Source: Polaromonas sp. (GTDB lineage Bacteria > Pseudomonadota > Gammaproteobacteria > Burkholderiales > Burkholderiaceae_C). Taken from it: DNA of 5,090 nt. The notes under the pieces were generated by a model. The model was given only the letters and a program-made list of their open reading frames with translations, searched no databases and had not been told where the DNA came from. Made by a program: the position numbers and the translations under genes. Of this stretch, positions 1 through 5,090 are shown piece after piece. The stretch is from the NCBI GenBank assembly GCA_025362825.1, contig JANYFF010000371.1:1-5090 (forward strand), given 5' to 3'. Each line of letters begins with the position of its first letter. Position 1 is the first letter of the stretch.

Positions 1-165
1 ATCAGCCTTCCCGGTTCGGGCGAAGCACCTGCTGCGCCTGTCTACATTGACGGCGAAAAAAGCATGACATTGCGGGGTGACCAGATAGCGCAGGAGTTCC
101 AGGTCATCGTTGAAAACTATATCAAAAAGCGCTTCGGCACACACGCTGCTGCAGACGCCGTCTAG
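1..165 (+). CDS. ispG: IspG (GcpE), 4-hydroxy-3-methylbut-2-enyl diphosphate synthase, C-terminal end (5'-truncated)
   Basis: Frame 1 is open from the window edge and gives 54 residues ending at a TAG. The stretch SLPGSGEAPAAPVYIDGEK followed by LRGDQIAQEFQVIVENYIKKRFG matches the C-terminal tail of IspG as known in proteobacteria (SLPGTGE-PAAPV-DG, then a GD-IA-EF helix). IspG is a cytosolic 4Fe-4S enzyme of the non-mevalonate (MEP) isoprenoid pathway that reductively converts methylerythritol cyclodiphosphate to HMBPP. Its TIM barrel and iron-sulfur cysteines lie upstream, outside this window, so catalytic competence cannot be judged here. The stop lies only 6 bases before the hisS start, which suggests co-transcription. 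The ispG-hisS pairing is common in proteobacteria and strengthens the call. The start and total length are not visible. Confidence 0.93.
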   Translation: MSLPGSGEAPAAPVYIDGEKSMTLRGDQIAQEFQVIVENYIKKRFGTHAAADAV

Positions 166-171
166 AACATC

Positions 172-1470
172 ATGCTTGACAAACTGAATGCCGTTAAAGG
201 CATGAACGATATTTTGCCGCCCGATTCGGCGCGCTGGGAATGGCTCGAAGAGAAGGTACGTACCCTGATGGGACGCTACGCCTACCGCAATATCCGCACA
301 CCCATCGTCGAGCCCACACCGCTTTTTGTCAGGGGGCTTGGCGAAGTCACCGACATTGTTGAAAAGGAGATGTATTCCTTTGAAGACAAACTCAACGGCG
401 AAGCGCTCACGCTGCGGCCTGAAAACACGGCAGGCGTCGTACGCGCGGTGGTCGAGCATTCAATGCTGTACGAAGGTGGAAAACGTCTTTATTACATGGG
501 CCCCATGTTTCGCCACGAGAGACCGCAGCGCGGACGTTACCGCCAGTTCCACCAGATTGGTGCCGAGGCCCTCGGCTTTCCTGGATCTGAAGTGGATGCA
601 GAACTGATATTGCTGGCTGATGCGCTATGGCAGGATTTGGGTATCAGGGGTGTGCGGTTGGAGCTCAACAGCCTTGGGCAACCGGAAGAGCGCAAATCTC
701 ACCGGACTGCGCTCATCGCCTACCTCGAAGCCAACAGGGAATCGCTTGATGAAGAAGCCAAGCGCCGGCTGTACACCAATCCTCTGCGCATCCTAGACAG
801 CAAAAATCCCGTGATGCAGGTGATGCTTGAGCAAGCCCCCAAACTGATGGACTTTCTCGGTGAAGCATCGCTGAAGCACTTTAACGGCGTTAAAGCGATT
901 CTGGATGCCAGCGGCGTCTCGTACCGCATCAACCCCCGGCTAGTCAGGGGTATGGATTACTACAACCTGACGGTGTTTGAGTTCATCACCGAAAGCTTGG
1001 GTTCCCAGGGCACGATTTGCGGGGGGGGGCGTTACGACTACCTGATCGAGCAAATCGGCGGCAAGGCTGCGCCGGCAGTTGGCTGGGCGTTGGGTGTCGA
1101 GCGCGTGCTTGAACTGATAAAAGAGCAGGGCGGTGAAATTGCGCTGCCGGTGCCTGACGCCTATGCCGTGATTCCCGAGGCATCGGCCCTGCCGACGGCT
1201 TTGCGGGTGCTCCAGGCGCTGAGGGCATCGGGTGTGAGTGTGCAGATGCATGCGGGCGCCACGGCCGAAGGCATGGGCAGCATGAAATCGCAATTTAAAA
1301 AGGCGGATGCGAGCGGTGCCCACTTTGCGTTGGTTTTCGGGGCCGATGAGCTTTCAGCGGGATGCGTAGCCCTCAAACCCCTGCGGGGCGACAAGACTGA
1401 CACAGCCCAGGCGCAAACACTTCTGCGCCTGGACGACGTGGCTGCATGGGCTGGCAAGCTGCAAGCCTGA
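172..1470 (+). CDS. hisS: Histidyl-tRNA synthetase (HisRS), class II
   Basis: This 432-residue cytosolic enzyme charges tRNA-His with histidine using ATP; the length is typical of bacterial HisRS. The N-terminal KGMNDILPPDSARWEWLE (residues 9-26) is the family signature. Motif 1 lies around residues 39-60, and TLRPENTAG at 80-88 belongs to the histidine/ATP pocket. Motif 2 is FRHERPQRGRYRQFHQ (113-128). The HisRS-specific motif is LVRGMDYY (257-264), which carries the catalytic Arg259. GGGRYD (284-289) and motif 3 PAVGWALGVER (301-311) follow. Residues about 327-430 form the C-terminal anticodon-binding domain, including KSQFKKADASGAHFALVFG. The ATG at 172 is chosen because the protein then begins just before the conserved KGMNDILP. 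No clear Shine-Dalgarno sequence precedes it, and the 6-base gap after ispG suggests reinitiation or coupling. A run of nine G encodes Gly284-286. All core motifs are intact. Confidence 0.98.
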   Translation: MLDKLNAVKGMNDILPPDSARWEWLEEKVRTLMGRYAYRNIRTPIVEPTPLFVRGLGEVTDIVEKEMYSFEDKLNGEALTLRPENTAGVVRAVVEHSMLYEGGKRLYYMGPMFRHERPQRGRYRQFHQIGAEALGFPGSEVDAELILLADALWQDLGIRGVRLELNSLGQPEERKSHRTALIAYLEANRESLDEEAKRRLYTNPLRILDSKNPVMQVMLEQAPKLMDFLGEASLKHFNGVKAILDASGVSYRINPRLVRGMDYYNLTVFEFITESLGSQGTICGGGRYDYLIEQIGGKAAPAVGWALGVERVLELIKEQGGEIALPVPDAYAVIPEASALPTALRVLQALRASGVSVQMHAGATAEGMGSMKSQFKKADASGAHFALVFGADELSAGCVALKPLRGDKTDTAQAQTLLRLDDVAAWAGKLQA

Positions 1471-1481
1471 GTTGCCTGTCC

Positions 1482-1496
1482 GGCCGGTTGCCGGCC
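1482..1496 (+). repeat. Short perfect GC hairpin after hisS
   Basis: GGCCGG and CCGGCC are perfect inverted repeats around a TTG loop, 11 bases after the hisS stop. No T run follows (the next bases are CTCTACAAT), so it does not look like a standard intrinsic terminator. It could still slow polymerase, protect the 3' end of hisS mRNA, or be chance in GC-rich DNA. Confidence 0.5.
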
Positions 1497-1499
1497 CTC

Positions 1500-1505
1500 T
1501 ACAAT
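1500..1505 (+). promoter_or_regulatory. Possible -10 box upstream of the yfgM-like gene
   Basis: TACAAT matches the sigma-70 -10 consensus at five of six positions and sits 47 bases before the ATG at 1553, in the largest gap between hisS and bamB. No convincing -35 is seen: TTGCCT at 1472-1477 would need a 22-base spacer, and the hexamer at 17-base spacing (1477-1482, TGTCCG) is poor. A secondary promoter serving yfgM-bamB-der is plausible but unproven. Confidence 0.3.
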
Positions 1506-1521
1506 CACTGCAATTCAATCC

Positions 1522-1536
1522 GCGCCCCGAGGGCGC
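1522..1536 (+). repeat. Second short perfect GC hairpin, in the yfgM leader
   Basis: GCGCCC and GGGCGC pair perfectly around a CGA loop, ending 16 bases before the ATG at 1553. It has the same geometry (6-bp stem, 3-base loop) as the hairpin at 1482-1496 but a different sequence. Folded in the RNA, it would sit just upstream of the ribosome landing area of a gene without a clear Shine-Dalgarno sequence. Its function is unknown. Confidence 0.5.
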
Positions 1537-1552
1537 AGCACAAGCGATATCT

Positions 1553-2248
1553 ATGGCAAAACATCTCGATCTGGAAGAGCAGGAACAACTTGCTGAACTC
1601 AAACACTTCTGGAAGCAATACGGTGACCTGATTACCTGGACGCTGATCATTGTTTTTGGCGCGGTTGCGGCCTGGAACGGCTACCAATATTGGCAAAACA
1701 AACAAGCATCGCAGGCCGCGGTCATGTACGACGAAGTAGAGCGGGCCGTACAGGCTGGCGATGCGGCTCGTCTGGACCGTTCGCTGGCTGACATGAAAGA
1801 TCGTTTTGGCGGCACCGTGTATGCCGAGCAGGCCGGCTTGCTGGCTGCCAAGGCCTACTATGACAAGGGTAATGGCGATGCCTCTCGGGCCGCGTTGACA
1901 TGGGTGGCTGGCAAGGCAACGGACGAAGGCTATCAATCCATTGCCAAATTGCGTCTGGCGGGCATGCTGCTTGAGACCAAGGCATATGACGAGGCACTGA
2001 AGCTGGTGTCCGGCTCTTTCCCGAAAGATTTCGCGGCCTTGGCTGCCGACCGGCGCGGGGACATACTGGCTGCGCAGGGTAAAAAAGACGAAGCCAAATC
2101 AGAGTACGAGAAAGCTTATAAAGGCCTCGACGAACGCACTGAATACCGGCGTCTGGTGGAGGTCAAGCTTAACGCGCTGGGTGTTGATCCGGCAGCAAAC
2201 CCAACGCCCCCCGCGACGGTTACCTCGGCTCCGGAGTTCAAAAAATGA
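1553..2248 (+). CDS. yfgM: YfgM-like membrane-anchored TPR protein (Sec translocon ancillary subunit family)
   Basis: The protein has 231 residues. A charged cytosolic N-terminus, MAKHLDLEEQEQLAELKHFWKQYG in outline, leads to one membrane segment at about residues 26-47, followed by a periplasmic helical domain (about 55-210) made of Ala/Leu-rich TPR-like helix pairs such as EQAGLLAAKAYYDKGN (92-107) and ADRRGDILAAQGKKDEAKSEYEKAYKG (166-191). The tail is Pro/Ala-rich. This is the YfgM/TPR_21 architecture. In E. coli, YfgM associates with SecYEG and PpiD and is linked to periplasmic chaperone traffic and RcsB stability; applying that role here is inference. The ATG at 1553 is preferred over an upstream in-frame TTG at 1472 because family members begin a few residues before the L-E-E-Q-E-Q helix. 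The Shine-Dalgarno sequence is weak. The stop overlaps the bamB start by four bases, the usual yfgM-bamB neighbourhood. Confidence 0.88.
   Translation: MAKHLDLEEQEQLAELKHFWKQYGDLITWTLIIVFGAVAAWNGYQYWQNKQASQAAVMYDEVERAVQAGDAARLDRSLADMKDRFGGTVYAEQAGLLAAKAYYDKGNGDASRAALTWVAGKATDEGYQSIAKLRLAGMLLETKAYDEALKLVSGSFPKDFAALAADRRGDILAAQGKKDEAKSEYEKAYKGLDERTEYRRLVEVKLNALGVDPAANPTPPATVTSAPEFKK
2233..2236 (+). promoter_or_regulatory. Ribosome binding site of bamB
   Basis: GGAG lies 8 bases before the ATG at 2245, inside the last codons of the yfgM-like gene. It is one of the clearest Shine-Dalgarno cores in the window and fixes the bamB start. Together with the ATGA overlap it suggests translational coupling with the upstream gene. 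Confidence 0.7.
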
Positions 2249-3396
2249 TTTTCAAGACATTTAGTGCTGTAGCCCCCGTTTTCCGGGCGCCTCTAGCTAT
2301 TATTTTTGTAGCAATACTGGCTGGATGCTCGTTCTTCGGCAGTACAAACAAGCCGAAACCTGCTGATTTGCAACCGGTCAGCTCGGCGGTTTCAGCCAGG
2401 CAGGCCTGGAGTAACCGCATCGGGCCAGTTAATTTTCCACTTGATGTCAATGTCACGGGCACGACGATTTTTGTCGCTGGCGGTGACGGCGCAGTGGCGG
2501 CAATAGACAGCCGGACCGGCGCTGACATCTGGCGTGTGGCGGTTGGCGGCCCTATTGCGGCAGGCGTAGGCAGCGACGGGAAAATTGCAGCGGTCGTCAC
2601 GCAGGCAAACGAGGTGGTGGCCCTGCAGGATGGCCGCGAAATCTGGCGACAAAAACTCAGTGCTCAGGCATACACAGCTCCTTTAGTTGCGGGTGGCCGG
2701 GTATTCGTGTTGGCGGCTGACCGCTCTGTGAATGCGTTTGATGGCCAGACCGGCCGCAAGCTGTGGGCCCAGCAGCGCCCTAACGAGCCGCTGGTATTGC
2801 GGCAGTCGGGGGTGATTCTGGCCGTTGGCGATACGCTGGTTGTCGGCTTGGCCGGCAGGCTGGCCGGGCTGAACCCTTCCAACGGCATTATTCGCTGGGA
2901 AGCGCCGATCGCATCCCCTCGCGGCATCAACGATGTGGAGCGCCTGGTAGACCTCGTGGGACGCGTCAGCAGGGATGGCGACATCGTTTGCGCCCGCGCA
3001 TTCCAGGCCAGCGTCGGATGTGTGAACACTGCACGCGGAAGCCTGCTCTGGACCAAGCCCGCCAATGGGGCACAAGGCATTCACGGCGATGACCGATTCC
3101 TGTTTGGCACGGAGTCCGACGGCGTCGTGCAGGCATGGCGCAGGTCGGACGGGGAGCGTGCATGGGCAAGTGATGCCCTGAAGTATCGCAACCTGACCGC
3201 CCCGTTGGTGATTGGCCGCTCTATCGCCATTGGTGACTTCGCCGGCTTCGTCCATCTGCTGTCGCGCGACAACGGCGCGCTGCTAAACCGCCTCGCTACG
3301 GATGGCTCCGCCATTTCTGCAGCACCTGCGCTAGCAGGCAATACCCTGATCGCCGTGACTCGCAATGGCGGTGTCTATGGCTTTGTACCTGAATGA
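2245..3396 (+). CDS. bamB: BamB, outer-membrane protein assembly lipoprotein
   Basis: The protein has 383 residues, close to the family norm. It starts with a lipoprotein signal peptide: hydrophobic core LAIIFVAI (17-24) and lipobox LAGC with the acylated Cys28. Ser29 at +2 favours the outer membrane. The mature part is an eight-bladed PQQ-type beta-propeller. Blade-closing repeats ending in G-x-x-x-W or similar are seen at about 81-97 (AIDSRTGADIW), 122-135, 160-175 (AFDGQTGRKLW), 204-219, 255-270, 293-308 and 334-350, and the final strand GGVYGFVPE closes the ring. The segment RGINDVERLVDL (226-237) corresponds to the loop that in E. coli BamB (near DRLSDVD) contacts BamA. BamB is a periplasm-facing, non-enzymatic scaffold of the BAM complex that inserts beta-barrel proteins. 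The start overlaps the preceding stop as ATGA. Cys249 and Cys259 in one blade are unusual for a scaffold and could form a disulfide. Confidence 0.96.
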   Translation: MIFKTFSAVAPVFRAPLAIIFVAILAGCSFFGSTNKPKPADLQPVSSAVSARQAWSNRIGPVNFPLDVNVTGTTIFVAGGDGAVAAIDSRTGADIWRVAVGGPIAAGVGSDGKIAAVVTQANEVVALQDGREIWRQKLSAQAYTAPLVAGGRVFVLAADRSVNAFDGQTGRKLWAQQRPNEPLVLRQSGVILAVGDTLVVGLAGRLAGLNPSNGIIRWEAPIASPRGINDVERLVDLVGRVSRDGDIVCARAFQASVGCVNTARGSLLWTKPANGAQGIHGDDRFLFGTESDGVVQAWRRSDGERAWASDALKYRNLTAPLVIGRSIAIGDFAGFVHLLSRDNGALLNRLATDGSAISAAPALAGNTLIAVTRNGGVYGFVPE

Positions 3397-3421
3397 CCTT
3401 TGGGTCGCATGAAATGCATCG

Positions 3422-4765
3422 ATGAAACCTGTTATCGCCCTGGTGGGCCGCCCCAATGTAGGCAAATCGACGCTTTTTAACCGCCTGACCAAAACGCGGG
3501 ACGCCATCGTGGCCGATTTCGCCGGCTTGACCCGCGACCGCCACTACGGCAACGGCCATCTCGGTACCCACGAATATATCGTGATTGATACCGGTGGCTT
3601 TGAACCCGATGCGCAGAGCGGTATTTACAAGGAAATGGCCAAGCAGACCCGGCAAGCCGTGGCCGAAGCCGACGTGGTGGTCTTTGTGGTGGATGCCCGT
3701 GCTGGCGTCAGTGCGCAGGACTACGACATTGCCAAATACCTTCGCAAGCTCGGCAAACCCACCGTTCTGACCGCCAACAAGGCCGAGGGGATGCTTGAGG
3801 GGGTTCATCTTTCAGAGTTTTTTGAGCTGGGCCTGGGCCCGGTGCTGGCGGTGTCAGCTGCGCACGGGCAGGGCATGAAGACGCTGGTGGACACCGCCCT
3901 TGAATTGCTTGACCTTCCCGACCCGGATGAGGACGCCGAGCCGCAGGATCCCTCAATCATCAAGTTAGCTGTTGCGGGACGTCCCAACGTGGGTAAATCT
4001 ACCCTCATCAATACCTGGCTGGGCGAGGAGCGTTTGGTCGCGTTTGACCTTCCTGGCACGACGCGGGATGCCATTTCTGTCCCTTTTGAGCGGGCAGGCC
4101 AGAAATTCGAGCTGATTGATACGGCCGGCCTGCGCCGCAAGGGCAAGGTTTTTGAAGCGATCGAGAAGTTTTCAGTTGTCAAGACCCTGCAGGCGATTGA
4201 AAACTGCAACGTGGCGCTGCTGCTGCTGGATGCTACGCAAGGTGTGACCGACCAGGATGCACACATTGCGGGCTACATCCTTGAGAGCGGCCGCGCGGTG
4301 GTGCTGGCGATCAACAAATGGGATGCAGTCGACAGCTATCAGCGCGAAACGCTGGCGCGGTCCATTGAAACCCGGCTGGGTTTTCTGAAGTTCGCTGCCA
4401 TCCACCAGATTTCAGCCATCAAACGCCAAGGCCTGGCGCCGGTGTGGAAATCCATCGTTCAGGCGCATGCTTCGGCCAACCGCAAGATGTCCACGCCTGT
4501 GCTGACGCGCCTGCTGCTTGAGGCCGTGCAATTCCAGCAGCCGCAAAGGGCTGGGGTTTTCAGGCCCAAGCTGCGGTACGCCCATCAGGGGGGCATGAAC
4601 CCGCCCGTGATCATCGTGCACGGCAATTCGCTGGAGCACGTTAGCGAGTCGTACAAGCGCTATCTGGAAGGGCGGTTTCGCAAGGAATTTGACCTGACAG
4701 GCACGCCGATGCGCATCCAGATGAAGACCTCACACAATCCTTTCACAGACAAGGAATCGAAATGA
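3422..4765 (+). CDS. der: Der (EngA), double-domain ribosome-assembly GTPase
   Basis: The 447 residues have the architecture unique to Der: two tandem G domains and a C-terminal KH-like domain. G domain 1 has the P-loop GRPNVGKST (9-17), switch I around GLTRDR (35-40), G3 DTGGF (56-60), a G4 variant NKAEG (119-123) and G5 SAAHGQG (145-151). An acidic linker, LPDPDEDAEPQDPS (165-178), leads to G domain 2 with P-loop GRPNVGKST (186-194), G2 PGTTRD (211-216), G3 DTAGLRRKGK (233-242), G4 NKWD (298-301) and G5 SAIKRQGL (331-338). The KH-like domain spans about 355-440, including the NPPVIIVHGN strand (393-402). Der binds the 50S precursor and is essential in E. coli. The ATG at 3422 gives the family start M-x-PVIALVGRPNVGKS; two other ATGs just upstream are out of frame. 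No good Shine-Dalgarno sequence is visible. The gene lies 25 bases after bamB, so read-through transcription is likely. Confidence 0.98.
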   Translation: MKPVIALVGRPNVGKSTLFNRLTKTRDAIVADFAGLTRDRHYGNGHLGTHEYIVIDTGGFEPDAQSGIYKEMAKQTRQAVAEADVVVFVVDARAGVSAQDYDIAKYLRKLGKPTVLTANKAEGMLEGVHLSEFFELGLGPVLAVSAAHGQGMKTLVDTALELLDLPDPDEDAEPQDPSIIKLAVAGRPNVGKSTLINTWLGEERLVAFDLPGTTRDAISVPFERAGQKFELIDTAGLRRKGKVFEAIEKFSVVKTLQAIENCNVALLLLDATQGVTDQDAHIAGYILESGRAVVLAINKWDAVDSYQRETLARSIETRLGFLKFAAIHQISAIKRQGLAPVWKSIVQAHASANRKMSTPVLTRLLLEAVQFQQPQRAGVFRPKLRYAHQGGMNPPVIIVHGNSLEHVSESYKRYLEGRFRKEFDLTGTPMRIQMKTSHNPFTDKESK

Positions 4766-4766
4766 G

Positions 4767-4798
4767 GACTTTGTCCCCAAATTATTTGCGGACAAGTC
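4767..4798 (+). repeat. Long imperfect palindrome between der and hfq
   Basis: Starting one base after the der stop codon, GACTTTGTCCCCAAAT (4767-4782) is almost the reverse complement of ATTTGCGGACAAGTC (4784-4798), centred on T4783. Fourteen positions pair; the exceptions are one bulged T (within 4770-4772) and one C/C mismatch (4777 with 4789). As RNA it folds into a hairpin with a 3-5 base loop. No T run follows on the + strand (next bases ACCGACC), so it is not a textbook terminator. It may be a weak or factor-assisted terminator, a 3'-end stabiliser, or an operator upstream of the hfq promoter. Confidence 0.6.
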
Positions 4799-4805
4799 AC
4801 CGACC

Positions 4806-4834
4806 TACAAACCCTGCGGATTTGCTGTGATAAG
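4806..4834 (+). promoter_or_regulatory. Candidate hfq promoter (extended -10)
   Basis: TG-T-GATAAG (4826-4834) resembles an extended -10 element: the TGn is exact and four of six -10 bases match. A weak -35-like TACAAA (4806-4811) lies 17 bases upstream. Transcription would begin near 4841 and leave a leader of about 30 bases. It fills the only sizeable gap downstream of der, where an own promoter for hfq would be expected. The match is moderate and other spacings are possible. Confidence 0.35.
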
Positions 4835-4837
4835 GTT

Positions 4838-4852
4838 GAGTTCTCTTAACTC
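4838..4852 (+). repeat. Small inverted repeat in the hfq leader
   Basis: GAGTT and AACTC pair around a CTCTT loop, ending 18 bases before the GTG start. It would be a weak 5-bp stem at the very 5' end of the predicted hfq mRNA. It may be chance. Confidence 0.3.
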
Positions 4853-4858
4853 TTGAAC

Positions 4859-4864
4859 ACGGAA
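4859..4864 (+). promoter_or_regulatory. Ribosome binding site of hfq
   Basis: ACGGAA, with GGAA as the Shine-Dalgarno-like core, ends 6 bases before the GTG at 4871. An in-frame TAA at 4847-4849 leaves only a TTG at 4853 as another possible start. The GGAA spacing and the homology of the N-terminus select the GTG. Confidence 0.6.
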
Positions 4865-4870
4865 CATATC

Positions 4871-5090
4871 GTGAGCAATAACAAAAGTCAGCTACTGCAG
4901 GATCCTTTTCTCAATACCTTGCGTAGAGAACATGTTCCTGTTTCCATTTATTTGGTCAACGGGATCAAATTGCAGGGCCAGATCGAATCTTTCGATCAAT
5001 ATGTGGTTTTACTGCGCAACACAGTAACGCAAATGGTCTACAAACACGCCATTTCTACCATCGTCCCGGGACGCGCTGTGAATTTTGCTA
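4871..5090 (+). CDS. hfq: Hfq, RNA chaperone (3'-truncated by the window edge)
   Basis: Translation from GTG gives 73 residues, MSNNKSQLLQDPFLNTLRRE and onward, open to the window edge. This covers the whole Sm core of Hfq. QDPFLN (10-15) and YKH (57-59) form the proximal, U-binding face. YLVNGIKLQGQ (27-37) contains the distal-face residues that bind A-rich RNA. FDQYVVLLRNT (41-51) and VYKHAISTIVP (56-66) are the Sm1/Sm2 signatures. The rim patch reads RREH (18-21), where E. coli has RRER; a His at the last position is usual in betaproteobacteria. Hfq forms a cytosolic hexamer that pairs small RNAs with mRNAs and controls their decay. Only a short C-terminal tail is missing from view. The der-hfq order is typical of betaproteobacteria, where hflX normally follows. 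The codons look more AT-rich than those of der. Confidence 0.97.
   Translation, partial: MSNNKSQLLQDPFLNTLRREHVPVSIYLVNGIKLQGQIESFDQYVVLLRNTVTQMVYKHAISTIVPGRAVNFA

Noticed and set aside
940..1508. Overlapping - strand open frames inside the end of hisS
   Set aside because: They lie over conserved HisRS motif 3 and the anticodon-binding domain, are Arg/Ala/Pro-rich as expected for antisense reading, and show no family signature.
1472..1552. Longer in-frame start (TTG at 1472) for the YfgM-like protein
   Set aside because: It would add 27 residues unlike the family N-terminus, read through both hairpins and the -10-like box, and start 1 base after the hisS stop without a ribosome binding site. 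The ATG at 1553 fits the family.
2683..3255. 190-residue open frame on the - strand inside bamB
   Set aside because: It is antisense to a clearly coding gene with intact domains, has no recognisable motif, and long antisense frames are common in GC-rich coding DNA.
3409..3425. Two extra ATG codons (3409 and 3414) just before der, as possible starts or a leader peptide
   Set aside because: Both are out of frame with der. The one at 3414 gives only three codons, and the other gives a short Cys/Pro-rich frame of no known type without a ribosome binding site.
3296..3808. 170-residue open frame on the - strand across the bamB-der junction
   Set aside because: It is antisense to the bamB end and the first G domain of der. 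The Gly/His/Val-rich composition looks like a shadow of those codons, and no family is recognised.
4767..4810. Intrinsic terminator after der
   Set aside because: The hairpin is strong, but the bases after it (ACCGACCTACA) contain no T run, so I list it as a palindrome rather than a terminator.

Overview
This window is a conserved housekeeping cluster. It reads ispG (3' end) - hisS - yfgM-like - bamB - der - hfq (5' end), all on the + strand. The gene order and the protein wording point to a betaproteobacterium of the order Burkholderiales, most likely a Comamonadaceae member (Polaromonas/Rhodoferax-like). Two things support this: der runs directly into hfq, whereas enterobacteria keep these genes apart, and the HisRS and Hfq sequences (for example RREHVPVSIYLVNG and FDQYVVLLRNT in Hfq) are worded in the betaproteobacterial way. 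The genus is inferred from memory of these families, not from a search.

Layout: bases 1-165 are the last 54 codons of ispG (isoprenoid precursor synthesis). After 6 bases comes hisS (172-1470, histidyl-tRNA synthetase). An 82-base gap follows. It holds two small perfect GC hairpins on either side of a possible -10 box, and then a YfgM-type single-pass membrane protein begins at 1553. Its stop codon overlaps the start of bamB (2245-3396, outer-membrane lipoprotein of the BAM complex) by four bases, so these two are probably translationally coupled. After 25 bases comes der (3422-4765, double GTPase for 50S ribosome assembly). A 105-base gap then carries a long near-perfect palindrome and a plausible promoter. 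Last is hfq, which starts at a GTG (4871) and runs off the window after 73 codons.

Functionally, hisS, der and hfq serve translation, ribosome assembly and post-transcriptional control. yfgM and bamB serve the export and folding of envelope proteins (Sec translocon side and outer-membrane insertion side). All genes look intact apart from the two cut by the window edges. No mobile element, CRISPR array, tRNA, rRNA or defence-like gene is visible, and I see no undescribed system. The points worth a second look are small: a nine-G run in hisS, the hairpin pair before yfgM, a variant G4 motif in Der, a cysteine pair in BamB, and the palindrome plus leader before hfq.
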